Shown here: one piece after another, positions 1-13,300 of the stretch
How the letters are laid out: every line of letters begins with the position of its first letter
Position numbering within the stretch: position 1 is the first letter of the stretch
From: Cardiocondyla obscurior
Lineage: Eukaryota > Arthropoda > Insecta > Hymenoptera > Formicidae
Direction of reading: 5' to 3'
DNA length: 64,000 bases
NCBI RefSeq assembly: GCF_019399895.1
Contig: NC_091877.1
Location: 1,612,001 to 1,676,000, forward strand
Notes under the pieces: generated by a model
What the model saw: only the letters and a program-made list of their open reading frames with translations
The model's database searches: none
Told to the model about the DNA's origin: nothing
Program-made: the position numbers and the translations under genes

Positions 1-3000
1 AAGATCGTTGATCACTGCTTTCTGTAGACTCTTCTTGATTTGGTGACGCTGTCGACGAGGAGGCGATATGATTATCTTTAAGATTTTCCAATTCTGTCGT
101 AGCGACGCCAAACAAGGAAGGGAGAAAACGATTAGATGGACCAACAATCAAAGGATTACTGAACTGCACAGTTTTTGACATAGGTGGAGTAGAAAATGTA
201 GGAAGAGGTCCGATGGAAAAGACAGACATCGTGTTGCTTTTATTAGTAATATTATCAATCGGCTCGTGAGAAACAAATAATGGAATATTTTCAGTTTTAA
301 TTTTCTCACTGTCATCATTGTTACTGTGCTGTTTTGACGAATTTCTGATCATGGTTGACGATAATTCAAACAATTCGCCATTATCCACCGTTGAAGATAA
401 ATCAGTACTCGTAGGCGTTCGTTTCAATACGTTTACAGTGGATGAACATTGACTTTCGTCGCAGAAATTCGTTTCAGAAATCGTCGTTTCACTGACTTTC
501 GTATCGCTGCTGATTTCAGCGATTTGATTATCACACGAATCTTCAAAGGGTATCGTCACACTGTCCCGTGCAGTCGATACATTTTCGTTTAATTCTCCAC
601 TGTCAATTTTTATGAGATTTTGTATAACGTTAGTAAGAGCTTGATCCAAAGGATCCAGAGTTTCTTGAGAATTTTCTGTAATAGGCTATTTAAAAAATAA
701 TATTGATTAATCATTAATAAAATATCACGTTTTAAATAAATTTACTTACATCAATTTCCGTCACGTTAATAAGTTCTGAATCGATATGTGCAGATTCGGC
801 CTCATCTAATTCCGCTTCGGTCTCTGGAGTCGGCGTGCGTTGCTCTAAAGTCACCGAGGAATTAGTTTTTGATTCTGAAAGCTCGGTATCTGTCGGTTGT
901 TCGGATTCTGTATCCGGCGTCGGTGCTCTAGTATTTTCCTGTATTAATTTAAATCACATTTTATTATTAAAAAAAAATTACTAAAAATTAAAAATGTATA
1001 TTATAAATAGATTATAAAAAATTATAAATAGATATATAGAAACGGGCTAATGTTGAACGTAATTCTTTTTATACTGTCATAAGGAGAATCGAATTTTAGT
1101 TTTAAATAGAAAATTGTTGAGATAAAACGGAAACAGATAGTAATAATTAAGACAATCGAGAAATTAAAAGACAAGCGAACGTAAAAACTCGTGTAGTATA
1201 GATTAAAGTAAACCTTTCGCATTCGCCGACGCGGGCCGTGTCTAACACGTTCCTCAATTGTTTCTTCCTCGTCAGTATCATCACCTCTCTCGTCACTGAA
1301 ACCGCTTTCAGCACTACACAGAATAATTAATTAACACAAAATAATTAAAATATAAATTAAAGAATTGTAAAACAATATTCGGATAATAAATAATAAATAA
1401 CGTAGTATCTCTGAAATCTTGCTCTCAATTTTTCGTTGTTACAATATGCAATGCAAATTAAAATTTGTAAATTAAAATTAAATAAAAACCTGTTGAAAGA
1501 GTCGTGAGCGGCTAAAGCCTTTCGTGCAGCAAACTCGCGACGCAAGTTTCTCCATTCTCGTTCGGTGTTCGTGTTCTTTTGTCTGGCCGACTCCCATTTC
1601 TCTCTGCAGTATTCCAATTCTTGTTTTAACTCCTGCAACATTTTTCTCTTCTCTTGCAGCTCGTATCTTAATATCTCCTCGTGCGTATGCAATTGCTGAT
1701 GCTGGGCCTGCATTCGGTCAACAATGGTCCACGTTTTGGCCAACTCGACCGACACCATTGAGAGTCTCTTTTCCTACAATTAAAAATAAAATTAATATAA
1801 ATATATCGCTGTATTTATACGTAAAAATTTAGAGAAATATTTACCTGTTCTCCCAATTTACTTTCTAAATGAGTATTTAATTGCTTCATACGATTCATCT
1901 CTTTCTCCAAGTGCTTCTTCTCCAGAATTAATTCTTTTAAACGAATATAAGTTTTGCTCACGGAAATTACCAGCCTTGGGCCGGCTGGAGTGTCCACAGA
2001 CTTATAGCAGCTGTTTGGATCCGAACAGGATGCAACGGAAACACTTGGAGAACTCACCGCGTGACAGCTAAGTAGTTCCAATAAAACACGCCACACCTAC
2101 AACGTAATTTCACAATTACTTTAACAAGTCAATCTGTACATCAAAAGGAAGAGAGAAAAATAATTATATAACTGTCAATGTTACCGTGACGTATTTAAAT
2201 TGACATTCGAATAAAGATTATATTAGGAATTAATTAATATTTTTTAGCATATATTTACATATGTGTATATATTTTTACAAAACCTTAGGTAAATTATGGG
2301 CGATATTTTCTTCCTGTAAATCGTCTTCCTTACGTTCGACTTCACCAACATTTTCTACACTATTTTCTTCATTTGTATGCTTTTGAGATGATTTACCGCC
2401 TTCAACTTGCTCGATTAAATCCAAAAGCAGCTTAGGAAGTGCCGCTGCCTCGGTGCTTTCTTCCTTAGCTATGTCGCTTATAAGATCGTGGTTCTCCTGC
2501 AATGTTAAAATAAAATTGGTTATTAATCTTGCTAATTTTCGCTTATATTTTATTTTATAAAATTTTTTTTATAAAATATTTTATAAAATATTTTTTTTTT
2601 TTTTTATATATATAAATGTTAAAATATTAATCAACTCCGCAATACCTGCAATAATTGAGTCAACCGATCAAGATCCATGTCCGCAGAAGAAGCTCCGAGT
2701 AACATCTGCGTGAATAATCCATTAATGAGAGACATTTGATTTTGCAGATCTCTGCAGTCCGCTTTGGTTAATCCTAATTGCGATTCCAAGTTCGATATTT
2801 CTGAATCTTGAGTATCGACCTTTTATATATAACATAAAAATATAAATTAGAAATTTCAATTAATTAAAATCAAATTAAATAGTAGCACTATAATACCTTG
2901 TCTTCAGCTTTTTTCAATTCTTCTTCTAAGTTCTCTGACTTTTTCAAATTGTATTCTAGTTTCTGCTTTACGTCCGTTAGATCCTTGATCGCGGAATCTT

Positions 3001-5181
3001 TCAGTTCGGTCAATATTCTCAATCTCTCATTGTAGAGACTCTTCAGTGCGTTTATATTCTCCAATTGTCGGTCGCATTCGACTCCCACGTCGTCTTGAAT
3101 TTCCAGGAAACTTCGGTCTCCTAATCTGACCAATAGTTGAGCCAGATAATTCTTTAGTTCATTCGTCTGACGTTCTCGTTCTCGGAGAGATCCGCGTGCC
3201 TTGTTGCTCACTTCCGTCAAACAGCGAATGCGTTGCCGATGACGCTCTGGATCGGTCTCCAAGTGGTAACGAAGGTCGTCCACCTTCTCGATTTGGTATC
3301 GCACGTCATTTCTCAACTCGTCGGATACCTGAAACAAGCGTGTATCAGTACTCATTTACGATAATCGATCGCGAATAAAATATAAAATAATACCTTTAAG
3401 GTGCGCGTTAATCGTTGGGCTTCCGCGCGCTTTAACGCTTTCTCACTTTCATCCATGCACTTCAGTTCCCCTTGCTTTTTCACAGTTTTCGCAAAATCCT
3501 CACTCGCAAGATTGCAATCTTGCGAACTGCCACAAGTGGAACGTAATTGAGCCAACAAGTCCGACGTTTTAGAATGAGCTTCCTTCTCAGCGTCCAGTTC
3601 TCTTCTGAGTCTTTCCATTTCAGAGGAGATCGTCGCGATAGCTCTATGCCTGGCTTCTCTTTTTAAGCTCAATTCTTTTCTAAATTCATCTAAACTGGCA
3701 CCGGCACAATTTGAATTTGACGTACTTTCCGAAACATCGTCTATTAAATCTGTAATGCATAAATAATCGATATTATTTTATAATATGTAATTTATTTATC
3801 TATAATTTTTATCACAAATATATAAATAAAAATTTATAAACAGTAAAATATACCGATATCTTCTCTTGAACCAACATCGTCTTTATTTCCTCTTTCAGTC
3901 TTTATTGTTTCCTTCAGTCTTTGAATCTCCTGCGAAGCGTCTTCAAGAGCTTTCATCCGTTTTATTTTATCCGAGACCTCTTCAGCCAATTGTGCCTGTA
4001 ATTTCGATATCTTCTGGCTTTCCGCATTTTTAATTCGTTCAGTCTCGAGCAATGATTTTTCTAAATCTTGTTCGAGAATTGAAATTCTCGCATCGGCAGT
4101 GTCTTTTTCCGACTGAAAGACGTCGACCTCTTTCAGAAGTCTTTCGACTTCATTCTTAGCGCAGTCCAAATGTTTCGTTACCTCGTCGTATTGTTGTATG
4201 CGTTCTTGCAAATTAGTTTCTACCGTTGCACATCGTATTTTCAGTTCCTAAGTAAAAATTATAATATCTATCGTTAAACGTTGCTAAATTAGCATAACGA
4301 AAAATTATACAAATTATTAGTACTAATTAATATTACCGTACCTCGTAATCTACGCCTAGTTTTTCCACTAAATTTTTTTCATCCGCCAGACTGTGCAGCA
4401 GTCTTTCATTCGCGCTCTGAAATTCCAAACGATCCGCTTTTAGTCTTTCAACTTCTTCCGATAATTTAAATATCTCTTTGTTCGCTTCTTCGTTGTCTCT
4501 CAATCTCGTTCGTCTCCGACGAACTTTATCTAAATCTTCGTTCGTAGAACTTGAATTTTCGTCTAATGTAGGAATATTTATCTCGGAATTATCGGAATGA
4601 GTGTCATAGTGCATTTGAATATTTGCTTTCTTCTTAACCGTGCCACAATCGTCAGGTACTTGATCAACAGCATCAATTACATCGTTACTGATCTGCTGCT
4701 CCGTCGATTCACAACGCGATTCCGTCGACATTGAACGGAAAATCTCATTCTTCTTGCACGGTATCTTCGAAGAATTTTCCGAAGACGTTTCCGTTCCGGA
4801 GCACAGTTTGTCATCTTCTTGCGCGCATTGTTGCTTGCATTGTTTAAAAGAATACGCCGCCAACAATTTCTCCAGTCTAGCGACACGCTGCTCCAGTCTT
4901 CGTATTTCCTTTTTCTCGACACCATCGTCCTGTAATTTTTTCCGCGGAACGTCCTCGCGTATTTCCAGATTTTCTGGCGAAATCGTTTGCTTTCGGTCCG
5001 CTTTTTCGTTCGATAACTCCAAATATAACGTTTCCATACGCGCCAGAGTCGCGCTGTGCGCGCTGGCTAATTGATGATTGGCCATGGCCAGCTGCGAGAT
5101 GATCCGCGAAAGCTCGACGATTTCATTATTCTGTTGACACATTAGGGGATCGTGACCATTGGCAGATTGCCAGTCTGTCAT
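1..5181 (-). CDS. Large coiled-coil protein, 5' eleven coding exons (3' end outside window)
   Basis: Seen: eleven coding exons with in-phase GT/AG junctions, in transcript order 5181-4342, 4247-3854, 3749-3394, 3328-2897, 2819-2646, 2496-2284, 2096-1845, 1773-1490, 1313-1214, 938-750 and 685 to the window edge; about 1,306 residues so far with no stop. The start is the ATG at 5181, N-terminus MTDWQSANGHD. Exons 1-5 and 7-8 encode long heptad-rich, Glu/Lys/Arg/Leu-rich segments typical of coiled coils (for example LEQRVARLEKLLAAY in exon 1). Exon 7 begins VWRVLLELLSCH, the only globular-looking stretch. Exon 8 contains ELEYCREKWESARQKN and EWRNLRREFAARKA, followed in exon 9 by SAESGFSDERGDDTDEEE. 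Exons 10-11 are Ser/Thr/Glu-rich and probably disordered. The last donor of exon 6 (AAG|GTTTTG) is weak. The layout suggests a cytoskeletal, centrosomal or Golgi scaffold, but I do not recognise the family and assign no function. Confidence 0.85.
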
Positions 5182-8100
5182 TTGCGCGGTACACGTTAAT
5201 TGTAATAAAAATAAGCAAAGTGTAATTTCGGATCGCGCAAGTATCGAATAAAGAAAGTTTCACCGACGCTTCCGAGATTATCCGAGGTATTATCCGAGGG
5301 ATGATGATACACTCTCGACGATTTCCAATAGTACACTGGCGGAAAACGCAATCGTTCCCGCGAATCGGCTTAAGAATAAGCACGTGATCGCGATGACTGT
5401 GTGAACGGTTTTTTCGTGACTGTGAGTCAGTGTGGTCTCTCGAAAATTCGGGCTGGAAAGAAGCCAGCTTGTCGGCTACCAACAGAGAAACCGGCTTCTA
5501 CGCGATAAAACTGCGCGATTTTTACCCGAAAATCGCAGGTGCAGCCCGACGATGGCAATGCCCGGATTTAATTTAGCTGCAATCGCACGTGTTTCGTACA
5601 AGCAGACCGTTTCGCACAAAGACAGGTGGAACGAACATTAGTAACGTCGAACGCGTAAAAGTACATTGGTCACATTCGTTGTTCGTCATTAGAAATTACA
5701 TAAAATATTGAATTTAACGTAACAAAGGGAGGAGAAGACGAACGAACAAATGAGTTTACCAGAGTATCTCGCTTAGGAAGCATCGTACTCGATAGACTGG
5801 GTGCCGTTGACCTCTGATCCCAGAATTCGCCAGGCCTCAAGGTCGCATAAGAACTTGGACCCTGTGCCAAAATATTAAATAAATCGAAAATCTTCTTTTC
5901 CTCTTTCTAAATATAAATTCTTTGTTAACGCACTTGCAATTGTGATTGATCCTCTTTCTTGCAGGTGCTCATTCCGACGTACGATCTTTCGCCGTTCGTC
6001 GGACAATCTTTCGGATACAAAGACGTTCTCGCTTCACGTTCGCTCGCAGGGAACAAAGCCGGCGGGCTACTATTGCTACTTGACGCTCCCATTATTTTTT
6101 TTTTTTTCTATTTAAACAAACGAACGGTATTGGACCTTCGATTATTTTTCCCTGCAATTAACTTTGCTGAATATTAAATTTATCAGCGCAATATTACTTA
6201 TTTTGTTTGGAAAACAGTGAAACCGACGGTCGCTTTTTTCGTCTAACGTAAGTAACAAAAATATATTTAATTGTAAACTTTTTAATATATAAAAAAAAAA
6301 TTCATCTTATTCTAAAATATAACGTATTTAGATATTCCTAAGCTGTCAAAATTGCATTAAGTTATAGATACCATTGCCGATAGAAAAAAAAATCGGGATT
6401 GTGTCAGCTTTTATTTTTAGAAACTAGTTCGATCTAGATTCTCTCTCTTTAAAGACTAAAGCAGGATAAAAATCTAGACTGGCGGGGTAAAAATAGACGC
6501 GGCGCTTTTAATTACAGTGCCGAAAATAATAAGTAACCGTATAACAATAACCAGTGTAATACGCTGCAAGCCCCGATGCTCAGATATCACAAAAAGATAC
6601 GCGTAAATAAGACTAAGTATTAAATAAAACTAGCTGGATTGTTATCCGAGGTTGGTTGTTATCCGAACGGCGAAGAGCCGGTATTTCGCTCTCGAGATAA
6701 CGGCTGCGCGACCGGGAGTTTTCGGGTATTCGTGGATTCCAGATAAAAATCGCTCACCAGCAATCAATGGAAAAATCGTGAAGTTCGTGGCTTCGGTTCC
6801 TTCGAGGGTCAACGACGACTCTGTCTGACTACTGTCGTCTTTGCTAGCGGGCACCGACTTGCATCTCTAAAAATACCGTTTCGAAAGACCGCCTGCGCAA
6901 AGCCGGACGATACATCTTTGCCTCGCCCTTCGTGCGCAGAAGCGTTTCCGTAGACTTCCGCGCGTATTTCACATAGGAAGTCATCTATTAATCACGAGAA
7001 AACAAATCGAAGCCGAGAGAGATTTTCCTACGGTTCCCGAAATCCGACGGATACTGCGTTGTTTTAATTTCACACCTTTACGAGAAATGATATGTCCATC
7101 CGCCCGGGCATCAAAGCTCTTCAATCATTTATTTTAACGAAATACGCAAAATAATAATGATAAACAAATTTTTCAGTTCTGGAAAATAAGGCACGTTGCG
7201 TAAATTGAATAAAAAATATCTAAATAATATTAATTTGTTATTTTGTTCTTAATAATAAAATGATGCAAGGACAGCGAGTTATTGCTGTTATTTTACCTTG
7301 AAATGCAGCATTCACAGTTAAGAGAATAAACAACTATTTTAAGGCGCTTTCAAGCCTTCAGATAGTGGATGCACTCGGGAAAACGTAAACGTCCTAACAA
7401 TAGCAACGTACGAATTCTATATTTAGGTAGTTTTTCGAACTGTTCTTCATCGCTATTGCCACATCCGTTTCAAAAGAAAAAATCACTCATTTTCCTTTGT
7501 TTCTCATTTACGTTATCGTTCGCAACATAACGATTGTAAAAGATTTACACACATATATATTTTCAAATTTATCTTGGCTTCTTATTAAAATGATTTTTTT
7601 TTAAAACATTGCGATACAATTAAAATAAAATTAATTTCCAAACTTCTTCTTACGCAGTAACTTTATATATAATATATTAGTATTCAATTTTAACTGTTTT
7701 AAATACATAAAGTATATAAAATTTTTTTTTAATATTAAAAATGTAATAACAGATTTTATTAAAAAAATTTTATAGCGAAGCAGAATCATCAATTTCTTTT
7801 TTTCGTTAAAAAAAATATTTTTCTTATTTTAATAAGAGAACTTTCTTCAGCAATTAAAGTTTAAAAAATTTTTGCTGGACAATAATAAATTGCCGACCAA
7901 GTAGCAGAGAACAATATGCAAGGGAGAATTTATTTATAACGACGAATGCGAGTATAAAAAACGGTCTCGCAAGCCAATTGATCAGCAGCAGGTAAAGTAA
8001 TGTTCCACAACATCCGTCGGAACAGGATACATCATATCCGTAGATAAGAGACGCTTTCCGTACATTTCATTCTGTCGAACGTCCATTTACCGAAACGTTT

Positions 8101-8529
8101 GGTATTTTATCTTTCGAGATTCTACCTCATCTCACAGTTACCAAAAGTAAAAAAGGCATGTAGATAACGTCTTAGAAAGCGATCATTAAAAGTGTCATCC
8201 CGACATCTCCTTCCGCTTCCTCCGAGATGCATCTCGGGTCACGAAGGGTAAAAAGGCAAAAGAATAAAAGAAAAAGAAAATACGTACAGCTTAGTACATC
8301 TAACAATAAATTCCTAGCGCAAAGTGTCGATAAAAAAAAAAAAAAATAATAAAGAAAACTTAAACATATTATCATCGACAGTTTGAGTCGCGGAACTACG
8401 TTCGTACGTCTCACGCAAAGTCGGACACAGTCCTCGTAATGATAAAGTAGCGCTTATAGCGTTCGCGCTACAAGTGTAATTCAACTACTTTGTTGTGGCA
8501 TAGGTTCGCATTCTGGTAATATTCCTGAA
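5182..8529. other. Gene-free interval upstream of the coiled-coil gene
   Basis: No reading frame here has coding character or plausible splice partners. The first few hundred bases next to 5181 should contain the promoter and 5' UTR of the minus-strand coiled-coil gene, but no core element could be singled out. The rest is AT-rich with poly-A/T runs. Confidence 0.5.
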
Positions 8530-10340
8530 ACATTTATGATGTCTAGATACGCCGCGCGTTCGACTCGGAATTACTTAACCGCAGGTGCGAGCCGCACACG
8601 GGGGCCATGCCGCTCCGACGTGGAGGAGAGCGTGCGCGCGCGCGTGTTCCGGTGCCGCACTGCCGCCGTGTACCGATCGGCTTGGCCTGACAAGGACGTC
8701 GCGCGCGTCCGTCAGTCAGCGTTCGCGCACGAATGCGACGGTACGGTCGTCGGTCATCGTGGCGGGTTTTAACTCGGCGCCGCGCTCACGGGAGCTCCAG
8801 CTCGAGAGAGCAGAGCTGACGTTTCTACGTGAAGCGGGAAGAGAAAGTGGTACCGCTCCTCCGTCTCTTTCCTCTCTCTCTCTCTCTTTCTCTCTCCCTC
8901 TCTGTCTTTCTTTCTTTTCTTTTTTTGTTTTCCGCACACCTTCTGCCAGTCGGTCCTCTGTCCCTACCTCCCGCGTCTTCGCCAGTCCAGGTCCAGAGGC
9001 AGTTCCGTCGAGCATCCGTGCAACCGCTGGGGCTGTGACCTGCTTCCGCTCTGCCCTCGCAGCGGTCCGACAGGCGGACGAGCACCCGCAGGTGAGAGGT
9101 GCGAAGTGCGCGGCCAACGCGTTACAGACTCCGCGTCGCGATGGACCACCCTCCGGCCTCGGGGTGCGACGATTTTGGCGGGCACGGCTTTCGTCGTATC
9201 GCGGCGCAACAGCCTTCGGGGGGGAGGAAAAAAAAAAAAAAAAAAGCTGGTCCGACGGATATATCGGTGTTCCCGAGGTGGCGTAAACGCGCTCGTGTTG
9301 AACGAACGTCCTTCCGGTGGTTGCGTGTCCGTTCGCCGAGGATGGCCATTTCCAGTCGCTCGGCGCCGCAGGGAGCGCGACCGCGATTAACATGCCATTA
9401 CGAAACCGCCGCCTATTGTCACGCGTGTCTGAGGGCACCCAGGCGACGAGCTTATTACGCGGTGTTGTTGAACAACAGCGGTGGTCCGCGAAGCCGGGAA
9501 CAATTACGGCCAATTACGTCGGGAGTCTCTCGCGAGATACGGCGCTATCTGATAAAGGCACGAGCGTCCCTCCCTCGAATTCAATTCACCCACGCGATAT
9601 TCCGGGCGCGCATATTCCGCGATACGGGCAGACGTGATCTCAAGGACCGCTCAATTTCGTTATGCGCGCCGGGGAAACGTTCGGGTTCGAGGCTGCCCGC
9701 CTCGGCACGCAGTTTCGTAGCGCAGGACGGAGCGCGGGAGAGGAGCGCTCGACGGCTGAACACGCGAGTGTCGCTCCATTCTGGTTTAAAGAGCCCAGCC
9801 GCGTCAGGTGTTGGGCGCGCGTGGCTCGCGGCTCCTCTCTAGGCGGAATTTCTCTCTCCTCGTCGTTACGGAAGGTCGAGAAGTCGATGCTCATCGACTG
9901 CGCGAGCGGCGAGCGGCGCGATGCGCCGCGACCTTGATCGCGCACATCGTCGGCTCGGCGGCACCGGTATAGAGGTACGCACGGCCTGCGCGTCGACGTC
10001 GATAATTCGCGCGCGCGGCGTACATTCTCTCCGCGTGTCCTCGTACTCGATGTTCCCGCGCCTCTCCGCCGCTGCAACGTTCTCTCGTTTCGCGGCCGAT
10101 CCGAGATACCCGTTTCGGTAATTCGGCACTCTCGGGGACGCTCCGCGTCTTTCACGCGTACGGCTTTAACAATAAAAATCCGCCGGAGATAAGGCGCAGT
10201 TACATTACCGAAAGCAAGAACTGCTGACTGTAATCACTCGCTCGAGACCATCGCGTTCGCGTAGATAACCGCGCGATTGCGACCCTTGCCTGGAGTCCCA
10301 TGTCCACTCGGACTCGACGCTCCGGCTCTCGTGTTTTATT
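8530..10340 (+). promoter_or_regulatory. GC/CpG-rich island, candidate promoter and untranslated first exon
   Basis: Composition changes sharply here: many CG dinucleotides and long overlapping open frames on both strands that look like composition artefacts, not genes. There is a pyrimidine tract (CT-rich microsatellite) at about 8856-8932. Two good donor sites lie on the plus strand, CAG|GTGCGA after 8584 and CAG|GTGAGA after 9091. The next plus-strand gene is GDAP2, whose coding start at 18624 is preceded by a usable acceptor (acgactttcag, ending 18610). I infer that this island may hold GDAP2's untranslated first exon joined over an intron of about 9.5 kb. It could equally be the promoter of an unseen non-coding gene. 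RNA reads would decide. Confidence 0.45.
8856..8932. repeat. CT-rich pyrimidine tract / microsatellite
   Basis: A run of CT, CTTT and T-rich pyrimidines inside the GC-rich island. It is close to the candidate donor at 9091 and could be an initiator-like or promoter-proximal element. Confidence 0.7.
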
Positions 10341-13300
10341 TCGCGAGCGAAGCACTACTCATGGTTATAATTAGCGAAACGTGTTTTCGAAATGTACATA
10401 TATGCACGATATCCCGATGACAAACGATCGTCACCGTAAAAATTTACATTATACTTGCCAATTAAAAACGAGGATTGATCACTCAAAACGTTTCTGCTCG
10501 TTTGGCAGAAATTTCTTTTTTTTTTCTTTTTTTTTTTGCAAAATTAAACACGGAATAAAGAAGAGCTTTTTACCTTTCTATTATTTTGATGAAATATGCG
10601 TTTCTTGCAATATAATATTTTTGCAATATCGCATACGTTATCTAATCGTGAAGAAGCGATAAATAATTAAAATATGACGACGCATAAATTTTTATTTTCA
10701 AGAACCGATAATGTTTGCGTTGTCTTTTAACGTCGCGACGTGTACATATGCTGATTTACAGCCGTAATGGATCGAGAAAGGCTTTACACGGTTAGAGTTG
10801 AATCTCATTGTTTTTGCGTAGACCGTAATTTCAACTTGGCAAACTGTGCAAGTATTGTCGGTACTTAAAATACAGCCGTAAGCTAAAGCCAAGCTAAGCA
10901 GCATACACGATTAGAATAACAACCAAACAATGATGCTTGCTGAGCGTCTTACGTATCATTATTTTTCTGCCCGCCGCATAAAATATATTTTACAACTAAT
11001 ATTAATATTTACAACTATAACTATCTATGTGTTAAAAAAAAAAAAGAATTAATGTAAAGCACATTTAGTTTATATCGTTCATTGATTTGTCAAGCTGACT
11101 GTTAGTCGTTCCTCGGGCCCAATATTCCAATCCCGTTACTTTAATTCAAATTAAATGCTCGTAAACGAACGTCGTTCGTGATACTCGGTTTAAATCGTTC
11201 TAAATTACGCAATTACGATTGATCCCCGTTTTTGCGATACGGTGAACTATCGGTGGGTCGTGCCACGCCGTCGTATCTATCGCGATAGAGGTCGCATATC
11301 GATAATGTAGGTCATGCATTTTCGGCCTTGCACATTTGGCATCTGAACGTCGGATTGGTCCACGTGTCCCCGTGGACCGATTCGGCTGCTGCTCCAGGAA
11401 ATCTATTGTTCCGCCGTGCAATTTGAGAAACTTTATACGAAGCAATTGTCAACTTGCAATTGACAGCTCGATTTGCCACGTAATGCGCGAGAAGCGACTC
11501 CCTTGGAATCAGTGACCCGTGCCCTCGCTAATTTTTCTCCAGTATACATCTTTTATCTTTTTTTTTGTACTCGTATGGAAAGAATGTACAACGTAAATTG
11601 GACGATTAAAATGTAGAAAAAAAAGTCTCAGCAAAAACCTTACTTAATGTTTTAATTGCCAAAGATTGCGGAGCTATTTGATTGTATGCTAATTATATTA
11701 GATCGCAGATAGTGTAAATGCTTAACGAACATAGAAGAGATATTTAAAGTCTCATATTTTATGCATGTTTTAATATTCTGACATACTTCTGATACGATCG
11801 CGTAAAGGTATAAGTCTGTGAACGTCTACGTTAATATTTTTCACGAATTTGCATCAAGCCACGGCAGATTACGCTCGTTTATTATTCGTTGCTGAATATT
11901 TAAAAAATCGATACCGCTCCCGATAAAGATTATTCAATTGAAGTCACATGTTCGTTCACATAATTGCAACGAGCAATCGTGGTGACCTTCGGTTCGGTAT
12001 GCACCTTTGATAATGCACCCGACCCGCCATTTATTCGAACACTCGAGAGAAGCAGAACAAACGTTTCTCATTACGTCACATCCGTTATTCGCACTGCTAC
12101 GGTCATTGCTCGAACGTTTTTCGTGACGCTCGATTGATTTATTGTGTCGGAGGTTATCGCTTTTTACGCTATTCGGTGGTAGCTCTTTGTGTTTTCTACA
12201 GGTTTTTTTCTTTTTTTTTTTTTCAATTTTGCTCCGTCATTCCGCGTCTATCAGGTATTCGAAAAAAAAAAAAAAAAAATAACTCGTAACAAAAGCAAGC
12301 GACGATACGATTTATCTTGTTTCGCTTTACTTGTAGAGTAATTAAATAGATAATTACAAGGATCCGACAATTAAAAACATAATACGCAGTTCGACATCGA
12401 GATGTGACATCGAGCTCCGTTTTTTTAACCTAGTGTTGAAGTAAATTTTATCAATTAGCGTTTATCATGTAATGAATACCAGTAGATAAAATAATTATTT
12501 ACTTTCTCACGAGAATAACTTTTTTTTCTTATTTCGTCTAACAAAAAATTCTCCTAAATAATAAAAAAAAATATATATATATATATATATACATATAGTA
12601 TATATATAGTTTTTAGCTTTACATAATGCATTCATATTTATCATAATTTCTATCTTAACTAGTGTTAAAGTACTTAAATACGTATGTATGAGTTATAAAT
12701 AAGAAACAGGCTTTAATATTGAACAGCTAATAATACATATACATCGGCATAAGATTATTAATTTTAATTGCGGTGTAGTTTTTTTTTTAATTTTTTTTTC
12801 TCTCGATATATCGAGAAACTTGGTTAAAATTATTACCAAGAAGACTCAAATTAAAAGTTCTCAACATATCTGATGATCTCGCGCGGCTCCTAATTAGCGC
12901 AACTTCCGCTGCGACAACCCGTAGGCGTTACATTGCGAGCGTAGGTAGATGCTCTTGGATTATGCAAAGTACGTGTCTCAATAACTCTTTCGCCTATTTA
13001 ATAGCAAGGCGACTGCCTTGCGAATAAAATCGACAAATAGGGAGATCAATCTGAAGTGTTACGAACGCCAAGGCGTGACTTGTTTTCGAAGGCGCCGCGC
13101 CGAAACTTTTCGAATCATCATTTCTCATTTACTCTTCAATAATACATCGCGGAGAACGAGTCCGCGTGCGATTTTCAGCAAAAATAAACCGATTTGATAA
13201 GGGATCGAAAGATTTCTAATTTCCTTTTAATTGGAAGAGAAGACTTTGATGAATTTTATAAAGTTATTATAAATTACTTCGTCGATTATGAATTATAATA

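Noticed and set aside
8585..10155. Several overlapping open frames of 170-265 codons on both strands
   Set aside because: They lie in a GC-rich block where stops are rare, are Arg/Ser/Ala-rich on both strands, and show no domain or splice pattern.
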